DNA of 64,000 bases from Novipirellula herctigrandis (GCA_007859835.1 SJPJ01000002.1:473772-537771), one strand, 5' to 3'. Counted from the stretch's first letter, positions 1 to 8,919 are shown. The notes: generated by a model from the sequence alone, not told the origin. Numbers and translations are program-made.

Positions 1-1
1 G

Positions 2-472
2 ACACCTGCTGTGGAAGAACCATCCACCGAATCAGGTGAATCGGAACTGGAGGGAAGCGGCGAGACGACCGGTCAAGGCGAAGCGCAACAAGAAGCAACT
101 GAAGAAGCAACTGAAGAAGCAACTGAAGAAGCAACTGCTATGCAAGAACCTGCCGCGGATGAGCAATTGAGTGAAGAAGAGAAGATGGAGCGATTGCAGT
201 CCGAGCAAGAGAAGATCACCAAAGAGAACCAGCGGAAATTGGACGAGCGAAACGATCAACTCGAAACAGCACGTCGCCGCGTTCGCGAATTGAATGCTCG
301 GTTCGCCGATTGGTACTACGTGATTCCTGAAGACACCTACCGAAAACTGCGAGTCACTCGAGAAGAGTTGATTCAAATGGCAGGTGCAGACAACGCTCAG
401 CAACCACCACAAGGCGGAATGCCCAACATGGGCGGCATGCCTCAGTTTAACTTTGGTGCTCCTGGGCAATAG
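2..472 (+). CDS. C-terminal part of a DUF4340-like protein (5' end outside window)
   Basis: The reading frame is open to the left edge, so this is the 3' end of a longer gene; the GTG at 11 is probably internal. The visible part has a Glu/Thr/Ala-rich low-complexity stretch made by a 12-bp repeat, then a charged helical, probably coiled-coil segment (EEEKMERLQSEQEKITKENQ onward), then a conserved-looking block around FADWYYVIPEDTYRKLR, and a Gly/Met/Pro/Gln-rich tail. The WYYVIPEDTY-type ending resembles the C-terminus of DUF4340 proteins of planctomycetes, which are often encoded with gliding/ABC-2-type transport genes; this assignment is from memory of the family. No catalytic motif is visible, and its upstream partners are off the window. 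Confidence 0.6.
   Translation, partial: TPAVEEPSTESGESELEGSGETTGQGEAQQEATEEATEEATEEATAMQEPAADEQLSEEEKMERLQSEQEKITKENQRKLDERNDQLETARRRVRELNARFADWYYVIPEDTYRKLRVTREELIQMAGADNAQQPPQGGMPNMGGMPQFNFGAPGQ
92..137 (+). repeat. In-frame 12-bp tandem repeat (about 3.8 copies)
   Basis: The unit gaagcaactgaa repeats head to tail and adds EATE tetrapeptides to the protein. Being a multiple of three, copy-number change would keep the frame. Confidence 0.9.
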
Positions 473-933
473 TCAATAACAGGTCATCCTGACAACGGCG
501 GGTTTGCCCCAACGTCTTACTCGCCCAACGTCTTACTCGCCCAACGTCTTACTTGCCCAACGTCTTACTTGCCCAACGCGGATTATTTTGCGAGGCCGGG
601 GCAAAGGCCGCAAACCCATGCCACCGCTAGGCAAACCGATCTGTACTCAAACACAATCTGCGCGCCCAAAAACGCTACGATAGGCGACCGACGTTCCGGC
701 GCAGCAACGGTTTGCTTGATACCGGCTTCAAATGCGAGAATCATCCGGACGAGTATGCCAAACGCACATCGGCGCTGTCCATCTAGCCACCCCTGCTTCG
801 CCGCCGCCCTTAGACTGCTTAAGGCGATCAGAGGGTTGCCCTTGGGTAATTGCTTCGGCGTTCCAAAAGAGCCTCTGAGCACCGTTTTGGGATCCTGAGG
901 CCGCTGAGTAAACAACCGAGTGCCAAAAGAGGG
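473..933. other. Intergenic region between convergent genes, with a repeat array
   Basis: About 460 bp lie between two convergent gene ends. The first part holds a 16-bp tandem repeat. Overlapping open frames on both strands (569-898 plus, 583-915 minus) have unusual composition, no recognisable domain and no convincing ribosome binding site, so I do not call genes. No clear terminator hairpin was found. Confidence 0.6.
508..578. repeat. 16-bp tandem repeat (4 copies plus a partial)
   Basis: The unit cccaacgtcttactcg occurs at 508, 524, 540 and 556 (the last two end in ttg), followed by a partial copy from 572. It is non-coding. Confidence 0.92.
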
Positions 934-1518
934 CTATCGGGATTCCGATTCTACTAGATCCCAAGTTGCCGAATCGGTTTCCGCTTGCCAAAGGTTCACT
1001 AATGGCTCGCCGCTAAGAGCACTGCGAATAATCGACGCCATCGGCTCAGGGGCAACAACGGCGACCATCTCTTCACGGCTTTTTTTTACGACCTTTCGAA
1101 TCGCCTTGACGACGCGAGCACGCGCATCACGGATCGATTCGCCACCTGGAGGACAAAGATCGTCCGGTGATTCTTGCCCCGTTCGGTAAACACGCGGTTG
1201 GTTACGACGCATTTCTTCGAGCAATTTCCCGTGCCACAAACCATGATCAATGTTCTTAAAGGCATCGATCACCTTCACACGCACGTCACGGCCCTTGGCC
1301 AAACGCTCAGCCGTTTCGCGAGCCGACTCACAAGGCGCTGCAAAAATGGTCTTCACGCGGATATCTGCTAGCTCGGCCGCAAGCAAATCAACCTGTGCAC
1401 GCCCCTGATCACTCATCGGCATGTCCAACGAACCCTTGATTCGCTGTTCATCATCAAACTTGGTCGCGCCCGGACGAATGACGAGAACGCGAGACAAAAC
1501 TGGCATCCGTAACATCAT
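934..1518 (-). CDS. Histidine-phosphatase-fold protein with both catalytic histidines replaced
   Basis: This 194-residue protein has the phosphoglycerate-mutase/histidine-phosphatase fold pattern, but the usual RHG motif near the N-terminus reads R15-P16-G17, and the second catalytic His region (normally V-V-S-H-G) reads VVAPEP with Pro157. The phosphate-binding Arg of the P-x-E-S-A-R block (Arg67) is kept. It is therefore probably not a phosphatase in the normal sense and may bind phosphorylated ligands or proteins. The ATG overlaps the stop of the rpe gene by one base (TAATG), so the two are translationally coupled. A pentose-phosphate-linked binding or regulatory role is only inferred from that coupling. 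A second, intact member of the superfamily lies at 50519-51199. Confidence 0.8.
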   Translation of the reverse strand: MMLRMPVLSRVLVIRPGATKFDDEQRIKGSLDMPMSDQGRAQVDLLAAELADIRVKTIFAAPCESARETAERLAKGRDVRVKVIDAFKNIDHGLWHGKLLEEMRRNQPRVYRTGQESPDDLCPPGGESIRDARARVVKAIRKVVKKSREEMVAVVAPEPMASIIRSALSGEPLVNLWQAETDSATWDLVESESR

Positions 1519-2225
1519 TATGCCTTCACCCCTCGTGTTGCGGTCGCCGACTTGATCGCCTGGTCGAGCTCAGCGAATGCTTCCGAATAATCATCGCTGT
1601 GAATGATCGACGAACCGACGACAAACAAGTCGCAGCCCGCGTCACGCGCCAGCACGATCGTCTCGGTGTTCATTCCACCGTCGATCTGCAGCAGCAATTC
1701 GGGATGATTGTCGCGAAGCAACCGAAGTTTTTCGAGCGAGATAGGATTGAACGACTGCCCACCAAAACCCGCCTTTACGCTCATCACCAAGACCATATCC
1801 ACAAAATCGAGGCATGGTTCGAGGTCCGTTAGCTTCGTATCCGAATCAAGTGCAACCCCGACACCGACGCCAAGTTTGCGAAACTCTTTCGCAACAAACG
1901 CGGCATCCTCCACCGCCTCAACATGGAACGTCAACACATCCGCCCCGGCTTGGACCATGGGCTTAGCATAGCGAAGTGGTTCGCTGATCATCAAATGAAC
2001 ATCCAGCGGCAAATCAGTATGCCGCCGAAGCCCAGAAACCATCGGCATTCCGAAAGTCAAATTGGGAACGAAGTGACCATCCATCACATCCAGGTGCAGT
2101 GCCTGGGCACCCGCATCGGTCAGCCGTGTCACTTCGGATTTCATATCACCAAAGTCACACGACAAAATGCTCGGCATGATTGCCGGAGTCAGTTCGCGTA
2201 TCGCATCGAGCGTCGCTCGGGGCAT
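1518..2225 (-). CDS. rpe: Ribulose-phosphate 3-epimerase
   Basis: It interconverts D-ribulose 5-phosphate and D-xylulose 5-phosphate in the cytosolic pentose phosphate pathway. The TIM-barrel signatures are present: IMPSILSCDFGDM near the N-terminus, LHLDVMDGHFVPNLTFG with the metal-binding His and Asp, a VMSVKAGFGGQSF loop, and LLQIDGGMN near the C-terminus. The frame stays open up to 2420, but that extension is basic and unlike the family. The ATG at 2225 gives the usual length of 235 residues and starts just before the first strand, so I chose it. The gene is followed directly by the histidine-phosphatase-like gene, whose start overlaps this stop. Confidence 0.93.
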   Translation of the reverse strand: MPRATLDAIRELTPAIMPSILSCDFGDMKSEVTRLTDAGAQALHLDVMDGHFVPNLTFGMPMVSGLRRHTDLPLDVHLMISEPLRYAKPMVQAGADVLTFHVEAVEDAAFVAKEFRKLGVGVGVALDSDTKLTDLEPCLDFVDMVLVMSVKAGFGGQSFNPISLEKLRLLRDNHPELLLQIDGGMNTETIVLARDAGCDLFVVGSSIIHSDDYSEAFAELDQAIKSATATRGVKA

Positions 2226-2689
2226 CCAAATTCTCACATCGTGTATTGATTCCCAATCTTCAAACCAAATGAAGATTGGTCTTATGCAGCCAACCGATTT
2301 GACAATCGCCTCATGCTGCAGGCCGGTGACGCTTTTGGCAGTCACCTTGGTTGTTCGACCTTCACGTTGCAGACGCCATGCCGATCGAACGCCCAATAGC
2401 CTGATCGCGCCGCAGGTCACCTGTCAATTCGCGACTTTCTGACACAACCACCCACCAGAAGGGTTTTGGCAACATTGATTCGCACAGAACACGTAAATCG
2501 GAGAGTCAAAAACCGAACAAGGGAAATCAAACAACCATAAAAAGTTTGAAAATTTCCGCCACCCAAATCCAATTTTACGCCGGAAATGACCATTTCAGCG
2601 CTAAGCCCACTGGCCCCCCGCAATTTTGCTAGCAACGACATTTTCGCACCGCTTCGTCAGCGGACACGCTCTCTTGCCGAACAGGCTGA
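2226..2689. other. Intergenic region upstream of rpe
   Basis: These 464 bp lie between the end of the SDR gene and the chosen rpe start. They presumably hold the rpe promoter. Open frames here (the rpe N-terminal extension, and 2417-2641 minus) show no family features. An imperfect inverted repeat GAAATG-AC-CATTTC lies near 2582-2595. I see no RNA gene I can name. Confidence 0.5.
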
Positions 2690-3679
2690 TTACGACAGCG
2701 AATGATGTTTTCTGACCCAGGCCACCGCGTCGTCGAGGGTGCGAGATAGATCGCCGATTTTGTAGTCAAGTTCCGCTTCAGCTCGTGATGAGTCGTGCCA
2801 ATGAAATAAGCTGCTCATTCGAACGATGGCACTGTTAATGTCTCCTTCGTTGCCAGTGATACGTGCGCTAAGATCGCCCACTTGGCCGGCAACCCAGAGA
2901 GCGATCGGACCGGTGCGGGCAATGGGCACGCGTGTTCCCATACGGCTTGCAATCTCGCGCCAAAGTTGAAGGTAGGTGATGTTGTGCCCACCCAAGATAA
3001 ACGCTCTGCCGCTATCGCCACCTTTCTCAATCGCGGTGATGGCTGCGGATGCTACGTTCCGCGAATCGCACACACAACATCCGCCTCGAGGTGCAAACGG
3101 TCGCCATGCTTTTCCGACTTCCAGAATCATTCGCCCGCTACTCGGTTTCCAATCCCAAGGCCCAAGCATGAAACCGGGATGCACAATCGCGGCCCGCAAT
3201 CCACGCTGGACGCCGCTGATGACTTCGTCGACCCCCGCTCGTTTGCTAACGACGTAGTTACAGGGGATTTGCGAATTGGTTTCATCGATCGGCGTGGTTT
3301 CGTTTGACGGCGCACTTCGTGATCCGATTGCGACTGCGTCGACGGTTCCCACGTGAACCAACTTGCGATCATGGGCGATGCATGCATCGACGATCGAACG
3401 AGTCCCATCGGCGTTAACTCGCATCGATTCCGCTAGCCGCTTCCAACCAAGATGAATTAGCCCTGCACAATGAATAACGGCATCAGAGTGACGGATCGTA
3501 CGATCGATAGCGTCGACACTCGACAGATCACCAATTACGGGCTCAGTCAAAAGCCCACCGAATACGCGCGACTCGGGTTCTCGTCGCACAAGGGCGACGG
3601 TTTCATGCCCCGCCTGTTCCAATTGTCGCAGGATTGAATTACCAAGAAGTCCTGTACCACCAGTTACAAACACTCGCAT
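2690..3679 (-). CDS. NAD(P)-dependent epimerase/dehydratase (extended SDR)
   Basis: The protein has 329 residues. A Rossmann cofactor motif TGGTGLLG is at residues 6-13, an acidic/Asp region follows (GDLSSVDAI), and the active-site pair Tyr142-x3-Lys146 sits in NYVVSKRAG. These define an extended short-chain dehydrogenase/reductase acting on a nucleotide-sugar, steroid-like or flavonol-like substrate. The sequence most resembles the HpnA/dihydroflavonol-reductase-like group, but the substrate cannot be read from sequence. It ends about 465 bp before rpe and is probably an independent unit. The ATG start places the Rossmann strand immediately at the N-terminus, as usual for the family. Confidence 0.85.
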   Translation of the reverse strand: MRVFVTGGTGLLGNSILRQLEQAGHETVALVRREPESRVFGGLLTEPVIGDLSSVDAIDRTIRHSDAVIHCAGLIHLGWKRLAESMRVNADGTRSIVDACIAHDRKLVHVGTVDAVAIGSRSAPSNETTPIDETNSQIPCNYVVSKRAGVDEVISGVQRGLRAAIVHPGFMLGPWDWKPSSGRMILEVGKAWRPFAPRGGCCVCDSRNVASAAITAIEKGGDSGRAFILGGHNITYLQLWREIASRMGTRVPIARTGPIALWVAGQVGDLSARITGNEGDINSAIVRMSSLFHWHDSSRAEAELDYKIGDLSRTLDDAVAWVRKHHSLS

Positions 3680-3833
3680 CTCTTTGCACTCAAATCCCTA
3701 CAGAGTCATCGGATGGTATCTCGCCCGCGAAACACTTCTAAACGCGCTACCGAATTTCGCAGACAGCCAAAAAGATTCACGCTCAGAGCCTTTTCAACCA
3801 GCCCCTTTCCAACATCCATTCCTGATGTTTGCC

Positions 3834-4271
3834 TTACCCGGAGACCTTCAAAAAACCCGAAATCACGACAACCACCACCGCCAAGACCAACATTCGCGCC
3901 AGCCACTTGGCTCGTTCTTTTCGCATCCACTCCAATTTGCTGCTCTTTCCGACCAAGCCGGATGCGAGAAAGAAGATCACCAGCGCGATGAGTATCTTGG
4001 TGCCCACTAACGCGTGATAGATCCCATCACCTTCATGATTTGGAATCGCTCGGACATAGTTGTAAATTCCACTGAGAATAAACAACAAAATACCAGCATG
4101 TACGAACCGTTTCCAACGTCCGATGACCAATTGCGACAACCGTTGGTGAGACGCATCATCAAGCTGTTTTGCCGATGGCATTAGCACCAGAAGCATGAAC
4201 GTCGATCCGCCAACCAACGTGATGGCCGTGGCTATGTGAATGACGCGTGAGACAACATCGAGTGCGAACAT
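3834..4271 (-). CDS. Small integral membrane protein (CopD-like)
   Basis: This 145-residue protein has four strongly hydrophobic segments, roughly residues 8-32, 55-75, 86-108 and 120-142, with basic stretches between them (RWKRFVH, RKERAKW). The arrangement, including an early VSRVIHIATAITLVGG segment with a His, resembles four-helix CopD/HemJ-like membrane proteins, but similarity is weak and no metal or haem site can be proved. It is encoded on the same strand as the glycosyltransferase that ends at 4307, with its ATG 35 bp after that stop, so the two may be cotranscribed. Confidence 0.6.
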   Translation of the reverse strand: MFALDVVSRVIHIATAITLVGGSTFMLLVLMPSAKQLDDASHQRLSQLVIGRWKRFVHAGILLFILSGIYNYVRAIPNHEGDGIYHALVGTKILIALVIFFLASGLVGKSSKLEWMRKERAKWLARMLVLAVVVVVISGFLKVSG

Positions 4272-4306
4272 GATTGATCCCGTTTTAGATTTGATTGGAC
4301 GACCAT

Positions 4307-5062
4307 CTAGCGCGTCATCCCAAGCCGAAGCATATGTGCGATCGATCGAATCGCTTCACGAAAGGTCAATTTACTCTTCCCACGTTCCCGGTCGGTGAAT
4401 GTGATCGGCACTTCGCCCATCTTGGCACCCTGTTTATTCAATTGAACCAACAATTCCTCAAGCAAAGAATAACCTTGGCTCTGCAATTGATCCAAATCGA
4501 CCTTCTTGAGCGAGGAAACTCGGTAACATCGCATTGACCCGCTACAATCCTTCACTGGCAAACCAAGACACAGCGTCGCAAATCGATTCAAAACCCGACT
4601 CATGACTCGCCGATGCCACGGCCATCCGACCAACTTGCCGCCTTTGACGTATCGCGAGCCAATGACCACCGCCATCGCAGACGAGTCGATCATCTTATGC
4701 AACATGGAGGGCAATTGAGCAGGATCGTGGCTCAGGTCACCATCAAGATTGATAAAGAAATCGTAGTCACCGACAATCGCTTCACCGATCGCACGCCGAA
4801 TCGCACCACCAAGCCCTCGCTCGTTTTCGCGAACAAGGACGCGAATCGATGTATCGTCCTTGTATTCTTCATTGACGATCCGAGCCGTGCCGTCGGGCGA
4901 ATTGTCGTCAACGATCAAGATGTCTGCTTCGGGCAATGCGTCGCTGATCCGATCAATCAGAAGGCGAATATTCGCCGCTTCGTTGTACGTGCAAACGCCA
5001 ACGAGAACACGAATGGACGACGTTTTATCCGGTAAGGCGTGGGGGAGTGTTTGGTTAACCAA
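4307..5062 (-). CDS. Family 2 glycosyltransferase, polyprenol-phosphate mannose synthase-like
   Basis: It is a GT-A glycosyltransferase of 251 residues without membrane helices, like the soluble form of dolichol/polyprenol-phosphate mannosyltransferases. Visible motifs are VCTYNEAANI near the N-terminus, the nucleotide-binding IVDDNSPDGTA, the metal-binding NLDGDLSHDP, and the family-typical SRYVKGG and GSMRCYR segments. It likely moves a sugar from a nucleotide donor to a polyprenyl phosphate at the inner membrane face for glycan or glycoprotein assembly. The only start that keeps the first strand is a TTG at 5062, with no clear ribosome binding site. The downstream gene is the small membrane protein. 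Confidence 0.88.
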   Translation of the reverse strand: MVNQTLPHALPDKTSSIRVLVGVCTYNEAANIRLLIDRISDALPEADILIVDDNSPDGTARIVNEEYKDDTSIRVLVRENERGLGGAIRRAIGEAIVGDYDFFINLDGDLSHDPAQLPSMLHKMIDSSAMAVVIGSRYVKGGKLVGWPWHRRVMSRVLNRFATLCLGLPVKDCSGSMRCYRVSSLKKVDLDQLQSQGYSLLEELLVQLNKQGAKMGEVPITFTDRERGKSKLTFREAIRSIAHMLRLGMTR

Positions 5063-5076
5063 GGGAGTGCGAGGGT

Positions 5077-5571
5077 TCAGTGAGCCAGATCAACAGAAAC
5101 GAGTCTTGATTGTAAAGATGTCTCGGAATTTGGCGACCCCGTTAAGTGAATCGGAGACGTCCACTTGGGCAAATCGGCCAAACCATGACAAATGCCGACA
5201 ACGATTGGTCGAACCGATTGGGCATCGTTTTGATCAGATGATGCGAAATTATCAATTGACGCTGGGCGAGCAATATTTGCCGTCAACGCGAGTTCGACCG
5301 GCAGGCCTTTCGCGTTGCATTGACGGAGCGTGCGATTGATTCGTCGGACATTCCAAGAGGCCAATATATTCCGAGCCGCCTGCAAAAAACCGCCCACGGG
5401 ACTCACCAGATCAAAACGAGTCCCGCAGCCCCCTTCGCTGGCAATATCCTTTGCCAACGCTGCGTAGAAATCCGCGCGCAGCGTGATTTCGACAGGCGTC
5501 ACCAACACCGGAGTGGTTGACTCGTGTCGGCTCATTCGTATCAATTCGACAGCAAGTCGTCGTAGCGACAT
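5077..5571 (-). CDS. Hypothetical protein downstream of the ExeA-like ATPase
   Basis: I do not recognise this 164-residue protein. It begins with ATG nine bases after the stop of the ATPase gene and ends 14 bases before the glycosyltransferase start, which favours a real member of the same transcript. The composition is mixed, with a plausible alpha/beta N-terminal half (LVTPVEITLRADFYAALAKD) and a more irregular C-terminal half. There is no signal peptide, membrane helix, or metal motif. It could also be a fast-evolving or decaying gene. Confidence 0.5.
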   Translation of the reverse strand: MSLRRLAVELIRMSRHESTTPVLVTPVEITLRADFYAALAKDIASEGGCGTRFDLVSPVGGFLQAARNILASWNVRRINRTLRQCNAKGLPVELALTANIARPASIDNFASSDQNDAQSVRPIVVGICHGLADLPKWTSPIHLTGSPNSETSLQSRLVSVDLAH

Positions 5572-5580
5572 AGTGAGTGT

Positions 5581-7350
5581 CTACCCTTCGGTTCCGGTTC
5601 GCATGCGGTGAAGCATGGCTCGAAAGTCGACCGACACTTTCGTCTCTTCGCTTTCGACCGATGCCGAATCCGTCCGATGACAAAGATCCATGTCATCTTC
5701 GATGATTAGTAGATCACTATCGTCGCCGATGAGAATCCCGCCACTTTGAATGCTGGCGTCATCTTCAATCGATTCTTCGATCGCTACATTGTCATGAATG
5801 TGGAGCGACACGACTGGCTCCGGTTCAACATTGGCATTGTCAACCGAATCCGATTCTTGATGCAATTCCTGTTTCGAATCCACTCGTGATTCCGCTTCCA
5901 AATCGGCCTCGCCACCACAGCCACAACTTTGGCAATCCCCTTGGCAATGATCAGCCGCATAAATTTCGGACGCTAAGGCCAAATCGGATATCCCGATGAT
6001 CTCTTGATGCAGCATCGCTTCGATTTCGGCAGGCTGCGTTTCTTGATTTGAAGACGTTCGTTCAGCGGTTTCGTTCGCCACATCGGCCGACGCACCTTCA
6101 ACCGCACCTTCAACCGCACCTTCAACCGCACCTTCAACCGCACAGGGCAATAAAACCGGCATCACTCTGTTGCCGACATAAACGTCTTCCTCATCCTCAA
6201 ATTCGCCAAAGACCTCTTCGGGGTTTACCACGACTTGGGCGGGCGGTGCTTCTTCGGACAGTGCCTGTTCGATCGTCTGCGAGCTATCCAATTCGGTTTC
6301 CAGCACGTCGACCGGCTCATCGGTGATAATATCACCACTGACCATGTTCTCGTTCGCAATCGTTTCACGAGTCATCGGTGCCAACAATTCCATCTCGTTC
6401 TCGATCGCGACTTCTTGAATCGGTTTTTCTTTGTGGTCAGCGTATGAAGCCGAACCAAGTTCATCAAGCTCGCCAAACTCGATGGTCGATTCACTCGACT
6501 GCAGCGTTGGTGGTTCGATCATGGGACTAGGCAATTGTTGCAATTGAGCCCAGGCACGGTCGATCATCAGCTCGGCGATTAATGTCTGATCGGACTCTTC
6601 CGCGATATCAATCGCTTCGGTCATGATTTGATTGATTAACCGTGGCACGCCACAACACGCGTGATGAACCGAGGCAATCGCCGGGTCCGTAATCGTGCTG
6701 CCCGGGTCCGCACCACACGCACGGATCGTTTCATGGATATAGTGCCGCGTTTCTTCGCTGTTCATTGGATGCAAATAGCATCGTGCCGCTATCCGCTGAG
6801 TGAACGCTTCGAGTGCTGGCGAAGTCAAGGCGTCGTCAAGTTTCACGCCACCAACAACCACGGCGAAAACACGCGGCTCTCCTTGACGATGGATGTTTGT
6901 CGACATGCGAATCGCTTCTAGCACTTCGGCATCCAACGCTTGCGCCTCGTCGATGATAATCAACAAGCCTTCATTATTAGAATCACTTCCCGACACGCGG
7001 TCGACAAGCGCCAATTGCAGATCCGAATCGTTCAGCTCGCGATAGTCAGCACCAAGGTGATGGAGTAAATGACGAAGATATCCTGCACGAGTTTCAATCG
7101 GCGTTTCATTCAGGATCACGACATCGTGAGTTTCACGATAACGGTCAACCAACAGAGAGCAAAGAAGCGATTTACCCGTACCCGATGGTCCGACCACCAA
7201 TGAAACGCCCTCACGAGCATCGACGCTTCGGCAAACGCGTGTCATGGCGTCCGCAATCGACCCCAAAGGTACGTAGCGACTCACGCTCGGAAACGCGGGA
7301 AATGGGGGAATAACGTATTGCGATGCAGAGGATTGTTCAGAAGGACACAT
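5581..7350 (-). CDS. ExeA/GspA-like AAA ATPase with long acidic C-terminal tail
   Basis: The N-terminal third is an AAA ATPase of the ExeA type. Counted from the ATG at 7350, Walker A GPSGTGKS is at residues 54-61 and Walker B LLIIIDEAQ around 129-137, followed by the GVKLDDAL sensor-like region and a helical lid (CCGVPRLINQIMTEA). ExeA proteins help type II secretion or type IV pilus machines assemble; no such genes are nearby. Residues beyond about 270 form a long Glu/Asp-rich tail of low complexity, including a VEGA tetrapeptide repeat and a cysteine cluster (CQGDCQSCGCGG). The frame extends to a TTG at 7443, but the ATG at 7350 fits the family better. Confidence 0.82.
   Translation of the reverse strand: MCPSEQSSASQYVIPPFPAFPSVSRYVPLGSIADAMTRVCRSVDAREGVSLVVGPSGTGKSLLCSLLVDRYRETHDVVILNETPIETRAGYLRHLLHHLGADYRELNDSDLQLALVDRVSGSDSNNEGLLIIIDEAQALDAEVLEAIRMSTNIHRQGEPRVFAVVVGGVKLDDALTSPALEAFTQRIAARCYLHPMNSEETRHYIHETIRACGADPGSTITDPAIASVHHACCGVPRLINQIMTEAIDIAEESDQTLIAELMIDRAWAQLQQLPSPMIEPPTLQSSESTIEFGELDELGSASYADHKEKPIQEVAIENEMELLAPMTRETIANENMVSGDIITDEPVDVLETELDSSQTIEQALSEEAPPAQVVVNPEEVFGEFEDEEDVYVGNRVMPVLLPCAVEGAVEGAVEGAVEGASADVANETAERTSSNQETQPAEIEAMLHQEIIGISDLALASEIYAADHCQGDCQSCGCGGEADLEAESRVDSKQELHQESDSVDNANVEPEPVVSLHIHDNVAIEESIEDDASIQSGGILIGDDSDLLIIEDDMDLCHRTDSASVESEETKVSVDFRAMLHRMRTGTEG
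6092..6143 (-). repeat. In-frame 12-bp tandem repeat (about 4.3 copies)
   Basis: The plus-strand unit gcaccttcaacc repeats head to tail and encodes the repeated VEGA tetrapeptide in the tail of the ATPase. Confidence 0.9.
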
Positions 7351-7783
7351 CGTTCTATGAGTCTCTTTTGGAGTGGCGAAATTCAGCGAACCAAGCGGAA
7401 GGTGGTTCCCTATAATCGGTATGATCGGCACAATCGCCACCAATCCTGAGCTGATTCCAAAGCCAACTCGCTATCAATGCCACTTTTTGCATCCATTCGC
7501 GTTTCACGCCAAACGCAATGAAACTCAACCGTCACTCCGCTTAACACCCGATAACGACAAACTCGACATCGTTGCAGTTACGGTGCCCCCAATCACGCAA
7601 AAGCGAGGCGAAATATACGTGCGCGACAAACATACGAATGAGATACGCCGCATCTCGATTGGCGATTGCGTTGAGAGATTCCAAGCAATTACAGATACCT
7701 AGCGAAGCGAAGCACTTGCGTCCTCGCTCCCAATTAGACAACTGTATAACGACGGCTCACCCAACGACGGCTCACCGAGGTAA
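7351..7783. other. Intergenic region between ATPase gene and rhaT-like gene
   Basis: About 430 bp without a convincing gene. The plus-strand frame 7373-7702 and minus-strand 7541-7741 have no domain or ribosome binding site. The right end carries a 15-bp direct duplication just downstream of the rhaT-like stop codon. The promoter of the ATPase gene should lie at the left end. Confidence 0.5.
7748..7777. repeat. 15-bp direct duplication
   Basis: Two adjacent copies of aacgacggctcacc plus one variable base, at 7748 and 7763. A shorter shared string tcaccgaggtaa occurs again at 7791, inside the last codons of the symporter gene. Confidence 0.8.
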
Positions 7784-8860
7784 CTACTGTTCACCGAGGT
7801 AATTGCCATAGGTGATCACCAGCGTTGCGATCACGATGATTGCCATGCCGATGTGCAATACTCGCTTCGGTTTGCGGTCGGCTCCTTCCCATTCGCGAAA
7901 CACGAACCCGAAAATGTTGCTGAACAGAATCAGCATCGACATGTGCAGGGCCCAGCTAGTGAATCCGTACTTGGTGCCCATATTTGCGTGGCCCATTCCG
8001 TAGAAGAAGAACTGAAAATACCAAAACGCACCGCTTACTAGCGCCATCAAGTAATAGAAGCCCAGGTTTCCTCCGCTCTCTTTTGGCAGACGCACCAATT
8101 GGCTGGCGGAGCCATTGCGGCGAATCAAGAAAAGGCAGCCGATAAAGTTGGTGAAAAACGCTCCGCCATTCGAAAACGGATAGATCGCATTCATTTTCAA
8201 TAGCTCATTTGCACCGTTCGCCAAAGCAGCTTTTTCGAGCGGTTCACCCGCCAACAATGCAAAGTTAAACAGAGCCGACAAGACACCCGCCATGATTGCC
8301 AGCGGCACTCCGACGCGAAACGAGAACTGGCTTTTCGATTCACTGCCATCGGCATTGTTGGATTTTTCGCGAAGAGCGCCGGCCCATCCGCAGAACAGAA
8401 TGCCAAGTAGCGAAAGGATGATTCCTGCCAAAACAATCTGTCCCGGCGTCGTCGAAAACTTGTCATCGAGCAACCAAACGAATCCATCATTGGGATTCCA
8501 AATTAGCGGAAAGATTGTCCCAAGTCCTGCGGAAATGCCAATCGCGATGGCATAGTTCAGCGAAAACCCGATGTACCGAATCCCGAGTCCAAACGTCAGT
8601 CCACCAATTCCATAAATGGCACCGAGGACGAACGAACGCAACATCACATCGCCGGGAACACTCGCCAGCACATCGATGTAATTCGGGATAGTCAAAAACG
8701 CACCGATGATCGGAAGAATCAACCAAGCGAACGAGGCTTGAGCAATCCAGTAAATTTCCCACGACCATGCCTTCGTCTTTTTCTGAGGCGTGTAGCAACT
8801 CGAGGAAGACAAAGCGCCGACTGCATGGAGTGCGGCACCGACTATTGGATTGGGAACCAT
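7784..8860 (-). CDS. rhaT: RhaT-type L-rhamnose/proton symporter family transporter
   Basis: This is a 358-residue inner-membrane protein with about ten hydrophobic helices. The N-terminal VPNPIVGAALHAVGALSSSS, the following conserved SWEIYWIAQASFAWLILP region and the glycine-rich helices match the RhaT family, which imports L-rhamnose, and in some members other 6-deoxy or related sugars, with protons. The ATG at 8860 has a good Shine-Dalgarno (GAAGG about eight bases upstream); the longer frame to 8956 is not family-like. It is the last gene of a probable iclR-maoC-rhaT operon, next to a fucosidase cluster, so fucose, rhamnose or their derivatives are likely substrates. Confidence 0.88.
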   Translation of the reverse strand: MVPNPIVGAALHAVGALSSSSCYTPQKKTKAWSWEIYWIAQASFAWLILPIIGAFLTIPNYIDVLASVPGDVMLRSFVLGAIYGIGGLTFGLGIRYIGFSLNYAIAIGISAGLGTIFPLIWNPNDGFVWLLDDKFSTTPGQIVLAGIILSLLGILFCGWAGALREKSNNADGSESKSQFSFRVGVPLAIMAGVLSALFNFALLAGEPLEKAALANGANELLKMNAIYPFSNGGAFFTNFIGCLFLIRRNGSASQLVRLPKESGGNLGFYYLMALVSGAFWYFQFFFYGMGHANMGTKYGFTSWALHMSMLILFSNIFGFVFREWEGADRKPKRVLHIGMAIIVIATLVITYGNYLGEQ

Positions 8861-8919
8861 CAAAAAACCTTCGCCGTGCGAGTGAAAGAAAACAAATATG
8901 TATGTTATGGGAAAAGTTG

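Noticed and set aside
569-898. Plus-strand ORF of 109 residues after the first gene
   Set aside because: It begins within the 16-bp repeat tail, overlaps a similar antisense frame, and shows no family features.
2226-2420. 65-residue extension of ribulose-phosphate epimerase
   Set aside because: It is unlike any epimerase N-terminus; the ATG at 2225 gives the normal length.
7373-7702. Plus-strand ORF of 109 residues
   Set aside because: No ribosome binding site or domain, and it runs antisense over the start region of the ATPase gene.
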